Assembly: GCF_036246005.1 (NCBI RefSeq)
Contig: NZ_CP109171.1
Location: 4,886,001 to 4,950,000 of the forward strand
Direction of reading: 5' to 3'
Source of the DNA: Streptomyces sp. NBC_01723
GTDB lineage: Bacteria > Actinomycetota > Actinomycetes > Streptomycetales > Streptomycetaceae
Length of the DNA stretch: 64,000 bases
This document shows positions 1-10,392 of the stretch, piece after piece (position 1 is the stretch's first letter; each line of letters opens with the position of its first letter). The notes beneath the pieces are model-generated. The model did not search any database. It was not told where the DNA came from and saw nothing but the letters and a program-made list of their open reading frames with translations. The position numbers and the translations under genes are program-made.

Positions 1-711
1 GCAGACCGCGCCGGTGCAGAAGGACTTGACCCCGCCGCCGGACAGCGAGCGCACGATGCTCTTCTTGTCGGCCTGCTTCTTGGCCTTGGCGGCCTGCGCC
101 TCGGTGTCGAAGACGGCCACGCCGACGGTCACGGCGGTGTCGCCCTGGGTGTACGTGACGCGGATCAGGCGGGTGCAGTCATTGTCGTTCAGGACCTTCG
201 GCAGGGTGCCCTGGGCGGCGGAGCCGCAGGTACGGGTGTCGGCCGTCGGGCCCTTCTTGTAGACCGTCTCGCCCATGGTCAGCTGCGTGCCGGGGAAGAG
301 CAGGTCCGGACTGAGCGGGGCCTTGTCCTTCTTGACGCTGGAGACGAAGTCCTTCGGGTCCAGCGGCGGCGGGGCGCTGGTCGGCGCGAAGGAGGGGGCG
401 GTGGCCGTCGCGCTCGGGATGTCGGCCGTCCCGGGGAGCTGCGAGGACGGGCTGTCGGAGGCCTGGCCGGAGCCGTTCGCCGAGACCACGGCCACGGCGA
501 CGGCACTGGCTATCGCCACGGTGGCCAGCGCGCCCCCGCCGATGAGGAACAGCCTGCGGCGCTTGGCACGGGCCTCGGAGGCCTCGGCGAGGGCCGCCCA
601 GTCCGGGGTGTTGTCGCTTTCACCACTGTTCCAGGGCTGCTGTTGCTGCTGCTGCGACTGCGGTGTCCAGGGATCCCACTGTGACTGAGGTCCCCCCTGC
701 CCAAAGCTCAT
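1..711 (-). CDS. Membrane-anchored hypothetical protein (3' end missing)
   Basis: The reading frame runs off the left edge, so only the first 237 codons are visible. A short cytoplasmic head has a polyglutamine stretch (six Gln around residue 20). A basic AKRRR-like segment and one transmembrane helix (about residues 55-78) follow, then a Ser/Pro/Ala linker and an extracellular domain with several cysteines (TCGS, NDCTRL, SFCTGAVC). The layout is that of an exported, N-terminally anchored protein of unknown function, common next to rplM in Streptomyces. I chose ATG 711 over the in-frame ATG at 720. A perfect -10 box TAAGAT (719-724, minus strand) lies 7 nt upstream, which fits a leaderless transcript. 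It is divergent from the mannosyltransferase gene at 786. Confidence 0.7.
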   Translation of the reverse strand, partial: MSFGQGGPQSQWDPWTPQSQQQQQQPWNSGESDNTPDWAALAEASEARAKRRRLFLIGGGALATVAIASAVAVAVVSANGSGQASDSPSSQLPGTADIPSATATAPSFAPTSAPPPLDPKDFVSSVKKDKAPLSPDLLFPGTQLTMGETVYKKGPTADTRTCGSAAQGTLPKVLNDNDCTRLIRVTYTQGDTAVTVGVAVFDTEAQAAKAKKQADKKSIVRSLSGGGVKSFCTGAVC

Positions 712-785
712 GGGGCGCATCTTAGACGGGCCGAGCGGCGTGCTGGTGCGCGTCCCCGGGGCCCGCAGCGCCTAGCGTTCCGTGC

Positions 786-1991
786 ATGCGGACGGGCAAA
801 AGCGACATCTCCGGGTGGTTGGTGCGGCCTGCGGGAGGGCACCTGTGGGCGGTTCTCGTGACCGTGCTGGCGGCCTGCGCGGCACACGCGGCACGTGTGA
901 CCTCGGACGGCGGGATGGACAACGCGATCGTCGTGCGGGCCGCCCGCACCTGGCTGGCCGGCGGCTCCCCGTACGACGATCCGCACTTCCTCTATTTTCC
1001 GAGCGCGGTCCTCGCCGCCGTCCCGCAGGCGCTGCTGCCCGGGGCCGTGCTGCGGGTGCTGGTCCCGTGCGCGGTGACGGCCCTGCTGGCGCTGGCCTGG
1101 GCCTGTGCGCTGCGGCTGCACCGCGTGCCGCTCGGCAGCCGGCTCGCGGTCCTCGGGCTGACCGGCCTCGCGGTGGGCTTCGCGCCGTTCGGGCACCTGG
1201 TGCGGCTCGGCAACTGGACGGTGACGGCGACCGTGGCGCTCCCGCTGTCCCTGCTGCTGGCGAGCCGGGGCCGGTGGACGGCGGCGGGCGCGGTCGTCGG
1301 CGCGGCGGTCGCGCTCAAGCCGCTGCTCGCGCCCGTCCTGCTGCTCTTCCTGTTCGCCGGGCGGTGGCGGGCGCTGGCGGCGGCCGTCCTGGTGCCCACG
1401 CTGGCCTCCGGCGCGGCGGCGCTGGCGATGCCCGACCCGGCCGGCTTCTTCACCCGCACCCTGCCTTTCCTGCTGCACGGCGACGACGGCTTCGTGCGGC
1501 TCTACGAGGCCTCCCCGGCGGCCGTGCTGCCCCGGCTGGGGGTGCCGCAGGGGCTCGCGCAGGGGCTCGCGGTGGCGGCGGCCTGCGCCGGGGTGCTCTG
1601 CGCGTACCGGCGCTGGCGCCGTGCCGACCCCGGTCCGCTGCGGCTCGCGGAGACCGGCGCCGGACTGATGCTCTCGGCGTTCCTCGTCTCCCGGCCCTCC
1701 TACGACCACTACCTCCTGGTCGCCCTGCCGCTGCTGCTCGCCGGGCTGCCGTACGGTGGATCGGTGGCCCGCGGGGTGTGGTTCTGGATCTCCCTGGTGC
1801 CTCAGGTACCGGGGCTGACCTGGCCCTGGCTGGATTCGGAGCGGCGCCGGGCCTTCCGGGACGCGTTCACCCTGTGCTTGCTGGCGGTGACGGTGGCGCG
1901 GCAGGGCCGGTCCGGTGCGCCGGACGCCGGAGGCCGGGTTCCGTCCGGGCGGTCGCCGGAGCCCGCGCGGGCCCCCGCGACCCCGTTTTGA
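786..1991 (+). CDS. GT87-family (DUF2029) membrane mannosyltransferase-like protein
   Basis: The 401-aa polytopic protein has about nine to ten hydrophobic helices. Near the N-terminus it carries the GT-C signature region: MDNAIVVRAA, then WLAGGSPYDDPHFLYFPS (about residues 40-75). This matches GT87 alpha-mannosyltransferases that use polyprenyl-phosphate mannose at the outer face of the membrane. A conserved LVSRPSYDHYLL segment lies near residue 300. The acceptor cannot be told from sequence; in actinobacteria such enzymes act on lipoglycans or glycoproteins. The start ATG has TAGCGT at 773-778, 7 nt upstream, so the mRNA is probably leaderless. It is monocistronic, with the rplM promoter region downstream. 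Confidence 0.7.
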   Translation: MRTGKSDISGWLVRPAGGHLWAVLVTVLAACAAHAARVTSDGGMDNAIVVRAARTWLAGGSPYDDPHFLYFPSAVLAAVPQALLPGAVLRVLVPCAVTALLALAWACALRLHRVPLGSRLAVLGLTGLAVGFAPFGHLVRLGNWTVTATVALPLSLLLASRGRWTAAGAVVGAAVALKPLLAPVLLLFLFAGRWRALAAAVLVPTLASGAAALAMPDPAGFFTRTLPFLLHGDDGFVRLYEASPAAVLPRLGVPQGLAQGLAVAAACAGVLCAYRRWRRADPGPLRLAETGAGLMLSAFLVSRPSYDHYLLVALPLLLAGLPYGGSVARGVWFWISLVPQVPGLTWPWLDSERRRAFRDAFTLCLLAVTVARQGRSGAPDAGGRVPSGRSPEPARAPATPF

Positions 1992-2198
1992 CCCGGCCGT
2001 GTCCGCCCGGGTATTCTGCACAGTCGTATGTGTATTGGCTTGCTCATTCTCACGTGAGGGGCCCTTACACCGGTCCACCGGGACCGATGACCAGCGACCA
2101 GCACGCGGTATGCGTCACCGCGGTGCGGTCAGGGCTGTCGTGATCGTCTTCGGTGACCATGTCAGGACCACTCACTGAAGAAGCGAAGGCTACGAACC
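1992..2198 (+). promoter_or_regulatory. rplM-rpsI leader region
   Basis: This 207-nt gap holds the promoter and a long untranslated leader of the ribosomal protein operon. A less GC-rich stretch (about 2010-2060) looks promoter-like. It is followed by possible hairpins, one with CGGTCC/GGACCG arms near 2072-2088. A structured leader would fit autoregulation by a ribosomal protein, but I see no recognised motif and do not claim one. Confidence 0.35.
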
Positions 2199-2642
2199 GT
2201 GCGTACGTACAGCCCCAAGCCCGGCGATGTGACGCGCCAGTGGCACGTCATCGACGCTCAGGACGTCGTCCTGGGTCGTCTGGCCACCACTGCGGCCTCC
2301 ATCCTGCGCGGCAAGCACAAGCCGATCTACGCGCCCCACGTCGACACCGGTGACTTCGTCATCATCATCAACGCCGACAAGGTGCACCTCTCCGGCAACA
2401 AGCGGACCCAGAAGATGGCGTACCGCCACTCCGGCTACCCGGGCGGTCTGCGCTCCGTGCGCTACGACGAGCTCCTGGACAAGAACCCGGAGAAGGCGGT
2501 GGAGAAGGCCGTCAAGGGCATGCTCCCCAAGAACTCCCTGGGCCGTCAGATGCTCTCGAAGCTGAAGGTCTACAAGGGTGACCAGCACCCGCACGGCGCG
2601 CAGCAGCCGCAGCCGTTCGAGATCACCCAGGTCGCGCAGTAA
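2199..2642 (+). CDS. rplM: 50S ribosomal protein L13
   Basis: The 147-aa length is normal for bacterial L13, a 50S protein that binds 23S rRNA early in assembly. Diagnostic segments are [16 protein letters not shown] near the N-terminus, [35 protein letters not shown] and [17 protein letters not shown]. The start is GTG, decoded as [11 protein letters not shown], with only a weak AAGG upstream. rpsI follows after 42 nt and is certainly co-transcribed. Confidence 0.98.
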   Translation: MRTYSPKPGDVTRQWHVIDAQDVVLGRLATTAASILRGKHKPIYAPHVDTGDFVIIINADKVHLSGNKRTQKMAYRHSGYPGGLRSVRYDELLDKNPEKAVEKAVKGMLPKNSLGRQMLSKLKVYKGDQHPHGAQQPQPFEITQVAQ

Positions 2643-2684
2643 CTCCGGCCACCCCCTAAGACTGAAGAGAATCTGAGGAGCATC

Positions 2685-3197
2685 GTGGCCGAGACCACTG
2701 CCGAGCAGCCGCTCGAAGAGATCGACATCGACAGCTACACCACCGAGTCCGAGGTCCCCGTCGAGGGTGAGTACACCTCGGAGTCCATGGCCTCCGCCTT
2801 CGGCGAGCCCCAGCCGGCCGCCGGCCTGGGCCGTCGCAAGAACGCCATCGCCCGCGTCCGGATCGTCCCGGGCACCGGCAAGTGGAAGATCAACGGCCGC
2901 ACCCTTGAGGACTACTTCCCCAACAAGGTGCACCAGCAGGAGGTCAACGAGCCCTTCAAGGTGCTCGAGCTGGACGACCGTTACGACGTCATCGCCCGCA
3001 TCGCCGGTGGCGGTGTCTCCGGCCAGGCCGGCGCGCTCCGTCTCGGTGTCGCCCGCGCCCTGAACGAGGCCGACGTCGACAACAACCGCGGTCCGCTCAA
3101 GAAGGCCGGCTTCCTCAAGCGCGACGACCGTGCGGTCGAGCGCAAGAAGGCCGGTCTGAAGAAGGCCCGCAAGGCTCCGCAGTACAGCAAGCGCTAA
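2685..3197 (+). CDS. rpsI: 30S ribosomal protein S9
   Basis: This is S9, the 30S protein whose C-terminal tail reaches the P-site tRNA. The 170-aa protein has an acidic, poorly conserved N-terminal extension of about 45 residues, usual in actinobacteria. The conserved core begins at [17 protein letters not shown] and ends with the invariant basic tail [11 protein letters not shown]. The GTG start has a good ribosome binding site (GAGGAG). A strong hairpin terminator follows at 3217-3260. Confidence 0.98.
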   Translation: MAETTAEQPLEEIDIDSYTTESEVPVEGEYTSESMASAFGEPQPAAGLGRRKNAIARVRIVPGTGKWKINGRTLEDYFPNKVHQQEVNEPFKVLELDDRYDVIARIAGGGVSGQAGALRLGVARALNEADVDNNRGPLKKAGFLKRDDRAVERKKAGLKKARKAPQYSKR

Positions 3198-3216
3198 GTC
3201 GCACCGGCTGTACTCC

Positions 3217-3260
3217 GAACGCCCCGGCGGCACGCCACTGTGCTGCCGGGGCGTTCGTTT
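3217..3260 (+). terminator. Terminator of rplM-rpsI
   Basis: A perfect 12-bp stem (GAACGCCCCGGC at 3217-3228 paired with 3245-3256) is followed by a short T-containing run (GTTT). It lies 20 nt after the rpsI stop. Confidence 0.85.
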
Positions 3261-3354
3261 ATCCCCGTCGTTGGGCGTATAACGGCACAAGACGTTCAAG
3301 CGTTCAGAAGCTGAAATGCTTGTGTTCGGAATTGACGTTTCCTCAGGAGGACAA

Positions 3355-4713
3355 GTGGGACGACTCTTCGGCACGGACGGCGTGCGCGGCGTCGCCAACG
3401 CGGATCTGACGGCCGAGCTGGCGCTCGGACTCTCCGTGGCCGCGGCGCACGTACTGGCCGAGGCGGGCACCTTCGCCGGACACCGGGCGACCGCGGTGGT
3501 CGGCCGGGATCCGCGCGCCTCCGGCGAGTTCCTGGAAGCCGCCGTCGTCGCGGGTCTGGCCAGCGCCGGCGTGGACGTGCTCCGGGTCGGCGTGCTGCCG
3601 ACGCCCGCGGTGGCCCACCTCACCGGCGCGCTCGGCGCCGACCTCGGCGTGATGCTGTCCGCCAGCCACAACGCCATGCCGGACAACGGCATCAAGTTCT
3701 TCGCTCGCGGCGGCCACAAGCTCGCCGACGAGCTGGAGGACCGGATCGAGTCCGTCTACGCGGAGCACCGCACCGGCGCCCCCTGGGACCGCCCGACCGG
3801 CGCCGGCGTGGGCCGGGTGCGGGACTACGACGAGGGGCTCGACCAGTACGTCGCCCACCTCGTCGGCGTCCTCCCGAACCGGCTCGACGGTCTGAAGATC
3901 GTCCTCGACGAGGCGCACGGCGCGGCCTCCCGGGTCTCGCCGGAGGCGTTCGCGCGGGCCGGTGCCGAGCTGGTCACCATCGGCGCGGTGCCCGACGGCC
4001 TCAACATCAACGACGGCTGCGGCTCCACCCACCTCGACCTGCTCAAGGCCGCCGTCGTCGAGCACGGCGCGCACCTCGGCATCGCCCACGACGGCGACGC
4101 CGACCGCTGCCTGGCCGTGGACCACACCGGCGCGGAGGTGGACGGCGACCAGATCCTCGCCGTGCTCGCGCTGGCCATGCGGGAGCGGGAGGCGCTGCGC
4201 TCGGACACGGTCGTCGCGACGGTCATGTCCAATCTGGGCTTCAAGCTCGCCATGGAGCGCGAGGGCATCCGGTTCGTGCAGACCGGCGTCGGCGACCGGT
4301 ACGTCCTGGAGGAGATGAAGGAGCACGGCTACGCCCTCGGCGGCGAGCAGTCCGGGCACGTCATCATCCTCGACCACGCCACCACCGGTGACGGCACGCT
4401 GACCGGGCTGATGCTGGCGGCGCGGGTCGCGCAGACGGGGCGCACGCTGCGGGACCTCGCGGGCGTCATGGAGCGGCTGCCGCAGGTGCTGATCAATGTG
4501 CCGGACGTGGACAAGTCGCGGGTGACTACCTCTGCCGAGTTGGCGACGGCGGTTTCCGAGGCTGAGCGGGAGCTGGGCAGCACCGGGCGGGTGTTGTTGC
4601 GGTCGTCCGGGACCGAGCCGCTCGTGCGGGTGATGGTGGAGGCGGCGGACATCGAGCAGGCTCGGTCTGTTGCCGGGCGGCTGGCGGATTCCGTCAAGTC
4701 CGCGCTGGGGTAA
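3355..4713 (+). CDS. glmM: Phosphoglucosamine mutase
   Basis: GlmM converts glucosamine-6-phosphate to glucosamine-1-phosphate for UDP-GlcNAc and peptidoglycan synthesis. It acts directly after GlmS, which is encoded at 7875. The 452-aa protein starts [14 protein letters not shown]. It has the phosphoserine loop MLSASHNAM (active Ser about residue 102), the metal loop DGDADRC (about 245), and the phosphate-binding [12 protein letters not shown] near the C-terminus. The frame is open from 3316. I chose GTG 3355 because AGGAGG (3345-3350) precedes it at ideal spacing and the family begins with [11 protein letters not shown]. Confidence 0.97.
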   Translation: MGRLFGTDGVRGVANADLTAELALGLSVAAAHVLAEAGTFAGHRATAVVGRDPRASGEFLEAAVVAGLASAGVDVLRVGVLPTPAVAHLTGALGADLGVMLSASHNAMPDNGIKFFARGGHKLADELEDRIESVYAEHRTGAPWDRPTGAGVGRVRDYDEGLDQYVAHLVGVLPNRLDGLKIVLDEAHGAASRVSPEAFARAGAELVTIGAVPDGLNINDGCGSTHLDLLKAAVVEHGAHLGIAHDGDADRCLAVDHTGAEVDGDQILAVLALAMREREALRSDTVVATVMSNLGFKLAMEREGIRFVQTGVGDRYVLEEMKEHGYALGGEQSGHVIILDHATTGDGTLTGLMLAARVAQTGRTLRDLAGVMERLPQVLINVPDVDKSRVTTSAELATAVSEAERELGSTGRVLLRSSGTEPLVRVMVEAADIEQARSVAGRLADSVKSALG

Positions 4714-4759
4714 TCGCCGGACTGGGGGTGGGGGTTCTGTGGTTTGCGGGCCGCGGCGC

Positions 4760-4793
4760 CGTCGTGGCTGGTCGCGCAGTTCCCCGCGCCCCT
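4760..4793. repeat. Dispersed Streptomyces intergenic element, copy A
   Basis: The block CGTCGTGG..GGTCGCGCAG followed by TTCCCCGCGCCCCT recurs nearly unchanged at 36490-36523. Here it abuts the stop codon of the convergent DUF389 gene, so its last bases form that gene's TAG. This arrangement is common in Streptomyces genomes from general knowledge. Confidence 0.75.
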
Positions 4794-5733
4794 AGGTGGG
4801 CTTCGTCATCCGGCGTCGCCGAGTTGCCCACGAGGCCTTCTGGGTGAGCAGGGTCAGGGTGCCGGCCAGGATGATGGCGGCCAGGTTGAGCAGGAGCTGC
4901 TCGCTCGAGTGCCGGGCCTGGTAGCCGTCTTCGTAGAAGAAGGCCACGGCCGCGTTCGCGGCCGCCGGGACGGTCGTCACCGAGATGGCGACGCCGACCA
5001 GGGCGCCCGACTTGGCGGACGTCAGGGAGAGCGTCCCCGCGGCCCCGGCCAGGAGCGCCACCACGAAAGAGAACCAGTCGGGGGCGTAGACGAATTCGGT
5101 GTTGGGGCGGTCGCCCTCCAGCGCGGCCTCGCTGAACAGGTCGAACGCGTCCATCATCCAGCTGAAGCCCACCGTCACCGTCATCGCCACCGCGAAGCCC
5201 ACCAGCAGGGCGGTCAGTGAGCGCAGGGCCAGGCGCGGGGCCCGTTGGACGATCGCGGTGCAGACGCCGGCGAGGGGGCCGAACTCCGGGCCGACCGCCA
5301 TCGCGCCCACGATCAGGATCGCGTTGTCCAGCACCACACCGCAGGCCGCGATCATCGTGGCCAGCGTGATGAAGGCGACGTAGGTGACGGAGAGGGTCGA
5401 CTCCTCGTGCGTCGCCTCCTCCAACTGCTCCCACAGCACCGCGTCGGCGGGCTCGCCCGGGGCGTCCTTCTCCGCCTTGTCGGCGCGCTCGGAGAGGGAC
5501 AGGTCGATGTTCTCCGCGGTGATCGCGCCGCAGCTGTCGATGCCCAACGACCGCAGGCCGCCGATGAGTTCGTCGCCCGCCTCGCGGGCCACGTCGCACA
5601 TGACGACGTCCCCCTCGGGCTCGCGGGCGACGCCCGGCAGGACGACGAGATGAGTGGTGCCGACGGTACGGTCGATCAGGCGGACCACCTCGTCGGTCCG
5701 GTCGGCCGGGGTGATCAGGCGCAGGTGCAGCAT
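4792..5733 (-). CDS. DUF389 / TIGR00341-type membrane protein
   Basis: The 313-aa protein has a soluble N-terminal domain of about 110 residues and then five or six hydrophobic helices. The conserved membrane core has STLSVTYVAFITLATMIA, DNAILIVGAMAVGPEFGPLAG and SGALVGVAISVTTVPAAANAAVAF, the hallmarks of DUF389. The function is unknown in general; the compact helices suggest a transport or sensing role, which is inference. The start ATG has an A-rich TAGAAA-like -10 element just upstream. The stop codon sits inside the dispersed element at 4760-4793. coaA lies upstream on the same strand. Confidence 0.75.
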   Translation of the reverse strand: MLHLRLITPADRTDEVVRLIDRTVGTTHLVVLPGVAREPEGDVVMCDVAREAGDELIGGLRSLGIDSCGAITAENIDLSLSERADKAEKDAPGEPADAVLWEQLEEATHEESTLSVTYVAFITLATMIAACGVVLDNAILIVGAMAVGPEFGPLAGVCTAIVQRAPRLALRSLTALLVGFAVAMTVTVGFSWMMDAFDLFSEAALEGDRPNTEFVYAPDWFSFVVALLAGAAGTLSLTSAKSGALVGVAISVTTVPAAANAAVAFFYEDGYQARHSSEQLLLNLAAIILAGTLTLLTQKASWATRRRRMTKPT

Positions 5734-5764
5734 CCGGTATTTCTACCGTCGACCGGGCCCCGCG

Positions 5765-6754
5765 TCACAGCTTGCGCAGACTGAGGCGCTGCACCTTGTG
5801 GTCGGGGCCCTTGCGCAGGACGAGGGTGGCCCGGCCCCGGGTGGGGGCCACGTTCTCCACCAGGTTGGGCTTGTTGATGGTGCGCCAGGTGGTGCGGGCG
5901 TAGTCGAGGGCCTCCTCCTCCGACACCTGGGTGTACTTGCGGAAGTACGAGGACGGGTTCTGGAAGGCGGTCTCGCGCAGTTTCCGGAAGCGGCTGAGGT
6001 ACCAGTGCTCGATGTCCTCCGTGCGGGCGTCGACGTACACGCTGAAGTCGAAGTAGTCGGCGAGCCCGACCCTGGTGCGGCCGTCCTTTCCGGGCAGCGC
6101 GGGCTGGAGCACGTTGAGGCCCTCGACGATCAGGATGTCGGGGCGGCGGACGACGAGCTTCTGGTCCGGGACGATGTCGTAGATGAGGTGGGAGTACACG
6201 GGTGCCGTGACCTCCGCCTTGCCCGCCTTGATGTCGGCGACGAAGCGGGTCAGGGCCCGGCGGTCGTACGACTCGGGGAAGCCCTTCCGGGACATCAGGC
6301 CGCGTTGTTCCAGCTCCCGCGTCGGCAGCAGGAAGCCGTCGGTCGTGACCAGTTCGACGCGCGGGTGCTCGGGCCAGCGGGACAGCAGCGCCTGGAGCAG
6401 GCGGGCGACGGTGGACTTGCCGACCGCGACCGAGCCGGCGACCCCTATGACGAACGGGGTGCCGGACTGGGAGCCCTGCGCGCCGAGGAAGGTGTTGAGG
6501 GCGCCGCGCAGGCCGTCGGTGGCGCCGACGTAGAGGTTGAGGAGCCGGGACAGCGGGAGGTAGATGTCCCGCACCTCGTCGAGGTCGATGACGTCGCCGA
6601 GGCCGCGCAGCTTCTCGACCTCCTCGGCGGTCAGCGGCAGCGGCGTCTTCTCGCGCAGCGCGCTCCACTCGGTGCGGGTGAGGTCGACGTAGGGAGTCGC
6701 CTCCGGCCGGTGCCGGTGGGCGCTCCGCGGTATCGAGGGGACCGGAGAGATCAC
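5765..6754 (-). CDS. coaA: Type I pantothenate kinase
   Basis: CoaA phosphorylates pantothenate with ATP, the first committed and feedback-regulated step of coenzyme A synthesis. The 329-aa length fits type I enzymes (about 310-330). The P-loop is [12 protein letters not shown] (about residue 110). [31 protein letters not shown] and VEGLNVLQP follow, and the C-terminal [20 protein letters not shown] is conserved. The GTG start is preceded by AACAAT about 5 nt upstream, fitting a leaderless transcript. Confidence 0.95.
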   Translation of the reverse strand: MISPVPSIPRSAHRHRPEATPYVDLTRTEWSALREKTPLPLTAEEVEKLRGLGDVIDLDEVRDIYLPLSRLLNLYVGATDGLRGALNTFLGAQGSQSGTPFVIGVAGSVAVGKSTVARLLQALLSRWPEHPRVELVTTDGFLLPTRELEQRGLMSRKGFPESYDRRALTRFVADIKAGKAEVTAPVYSHLIYDIVPDQKLVVRRPDILIVEGLNVLQPALPGKDGRTRVGLADYFDFSVYVDARTEDIEHWYLSRFRKLRETAFQNPSSYFRKYTQVSEEEALDYARTTWRTINKPNLVENVAPTRGRATLVLRKGPDHKVQRLSLRKL

Positions 6755-6983
6755 AGTCCATTGTTAACGGAGTTCGAACGGGGTGGCAGGTGGGCTGTGT
6801 CACGCTCGCGCCGGGCCGTCGCGGCGGAGATCACGTGGGCGTCACGGTCGGATATCGGGTGGCGCAGTCCTGATCACCTGTCAGTCCGCTGTGTCTAGAG
6901 TCATCGCACGTTTGTACGGATGTGTGTCCTGACGCCTGTGTGGACCTTCGAGCACATCCGCCATCTGGAAGAAAGAGCCCGAC

Positions 6984-7778
6984 GTGAGACTGACCGTCAT
7001 CCGCCGTACCGCGCTCGCGGCCTCCGCCGCCGCCCTGGCCCTGCTCGTCACCGCCTGCGGGTCCTCCGACGACGGCGGTGGCGACGGCAGCGGCGGCAAG
7101 GCGTCCGGCGACGGCAAGGACGCGGGCGGCGCGGCCGCTTCCGGGGCCCCGGCGCTCACCGCGGCCGAGCTGGAGAAGGCGGCCCTGGCGCAGGCGGACG
7201 TCAAGAACGGCAAGGTCACCAAGGTGTCGGCGGCCGACGACGTGGCCAAGGACAAGGTGAAGGGCGACAAGGCGGAGTGCGAGCCGCTCGCCTTCGCCGA
7301 GACCGGCGTCCCCCTGGGCGAGCCGGCGGCGGCCGTCAAGCGGAGCTGGACCGAGGGTCCGAAGAAGCCGTCCGGCGACGCGGGCACCGAGGAGGCCATC
7401 GGCGCCGCGTTCGACCTGGACAAGGCGCTGGTGACGCTGGCGACCTACGACGACGGCGGTGCCGAGGCGGTGCTGAAGGACGTGAAGGAGGCGGCCGGCA
7501 CCTGCGCCGGCGGCTTCACCTTCACCGCAATGGGTGAACCGGCCAAGATCGCCAAGGTGGCGCAGGGAGAGGCGACCGGCGGGGCGGACGAGGCCGTCGC
7601 CATGACGATGACGATGGTCGGCGAGGACGGTGACGAGTTCCCGGTCAAGGTGTCCGTCACCCGCAAGGGCTCCACCGTCGCCACCTTCACCGTCCTCAAT
7701 CTGGCCGCCGCCGGCACCGGCAAGGACTTCCCGTTCCCCACGGAGATCAGCGACGCGCAGCTCGCCAAGCTGGGCTGA
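6984..7778 (+). CDS. Secreted lipoprotein of unknown function
   Basis: The 264-aa protein has a clear lipoprotein signal: basic start RLTVIRR, a hydrophobic stretch, and lipobox LVTAC (Cys about residue 25). A Gly/Asp/Ser/Lys-rich linker of about 45 residues follows. The mature domain has a pair of cysteines (KAECEP and GTCAGG). It should be tethered to the outer face of the membrane; I recognise no enzyme motif. The GTG start has GGAAGAAAGA about 9 nt upstream. A hairpin terminator at 7785-7816 follows. Confidence 0.75.
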   Translation: MRLTVIRRTALAASAAALALLVTACGSSDDGGGDGSGGKASGDGKDAGGAAASGAPALTAAELEKAALAQADVKNGKVTKVSAADDVAKDKVKGDKAECEPLAFAETGVPLGEPAAAVKRSWTEGPKKPSGDAGTEEAIGAAFDLDKALVTLATYDDGGAEAVLKDVKEAAGTCAGGFTFTAMGEPAKIAKVAQGEATGGADEAVAMTMTMVGEDGDEFPVKVSVTRKGSTVATFTVLNLAAAGTGKDFPFPTEISDAQLAKLG

Positions 7779-7784
7779 ATCCGG

Positions 7785-7816
7785 CCGCCGGGGTGTTCGT
7801 ACCCCGGCGGGAATTT
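7785..7816 (+). terminator. Terminator after the lipoprotein gene
   Basis: A perfect 10-bp stem, CCGCCGGGGT (7785-7794) with ACCCCGGCGG (7801-7810), encloses GTTCGT and is followed by AATTT. It separates the lipoprotein gene from glmS. Confidence 0.8.
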
Positions 7817-7874
7817 CCGATTTCGGGCACGACAAGGCCGGTTCGGGATCGAATCTGATCGTAGGCTGCCGGTC

Positions 7875-9722
<1,848 letters not shown>

Positions 9723-9734
9723 CGGAGCGGCGCC

Positions 9735-10196
9735 TCAGCGGGCGGGGGCGGGCAGCACGGTGACGACCCGGAAGCGTTCCAGGACCGCCGGCGTCGTGTC
9801 GTCCACGGTGAACTCCGGGTCGTCCAGGGCCGCGCGCATCTCCTCGCCGTGCCAGAACCCCTCGTGGCCCGCCCGCCACTCGGCCACGCTGGTGTACCCC
9901 TCGCCCTCGTCCACCGCGTGGGCGAGATCCACCTCGCCGAGCGGGACCACGCGTACCTCGGTCACCTCGACGACGGCCACCGGGCGCTCGTGCGAGTCGA
10001 CGAGCACCCCGCGGTCGCCGGCCCGCGGCAGCGGCTCGTCCTCGTGCTCGTAGTCGAGGAGCAGGCCGGTCGTGGAGGTCTTCGATCCGTCGAGCACCGC
10101 CGCGACGAGCCGGTCGCGCAGGGGGCCGGGGAAGGCGAACTCGACCTTGGGCAGCGCGCCGAGGTCCGCGGGCACGGGGTCCTGACCGGGGATCAT
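9735..10196 (-). CDS. ASCH-domain protein
   Basis: The 153-aa protein has ASCH (PUA-like) features: FAFPGPLRDRLVAAVLDGSKTSTTGLL, PRAGDRGVLVDSHERPVAVVEVTEVRVVPLGEVDLAHAVDEGEG, then a Trp-rich helix (AEWRAGHEGFWH). Some ASCH proteins bind RNA and some are amidohydrolases or nucleases, so the role is not assignable. The ATG is 6 nt after a TAGGGT box, suggesting a leaderless mRNA. A 12-nt tandem repeat tract (10260-10377) lies upstream. Confidence 0.75.
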   Translation of the reverse strand: MIPGQDPVPADLGALPKVEFAFPGPLRDRLVAAVLDGSKTSTTGLLLDYEHEDEPLPRAGDRGVLVDSHERPVAVVEVTEVRVVPLGEVDLAHAVDEGEGYTSVAEWRAGHEGFWHGEEMRAALDDPEFTVDDTTPAVLERFRVVTVLPAPAR

Positions 10197-10259
10197 GCGG
10201 CCACCCTACTCAGGGCACCGCGGCGGTCGGGCCGCTTCCGGGGACCGCCTACGGGACCG

Positions 10260-10377
10260 TCTTCCGGAGCGGCTTACGGACCGCCTTCCGGACCGCCTTC
10301 CGGACCGCCTTCCGGAGCGCCTTCCGGACCGTCTTCCGGACCGTCTTCCGGAGCGCATTCCGGACCGTCTTCCGGGA
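10260..10377. repeat. 12-nt tandem repeat tract
   Basis: There are about ten near-identical 12-nt units of the form CCTTCCGGACCG, with variants at one to three positions. They lie between the 3' end of nnrD and the start of the ASCH gene. Each unit contains the palindrome TCCGGA. The period is a multiple of three, but no gene on either strand uses it. It could be a slippage tract or a set of small transcript hairpins. Confidence 0.8.
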
Positions 10378-10392
10378 GTACGCCCCCCCCGC

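Noticed and set aside
4713..4791. tRNA or small gene after glmM
   Set aside because: No cloverleaf or ORF is present. The sequence is a dispersed element shared with 36490-36535.
7862..7874. glmS ribozyme or riboswitch
   Set aside because: The -10 box lies 7 nt before the ATG, so there is no leader to hold one.
10260..10377. CRISPR-like repeats
   Set aside because: Units are 12 nt in direct tandem with no unique spacers. None of the four repeat tracts has repeat-spacer structure, and there are no cas genes.
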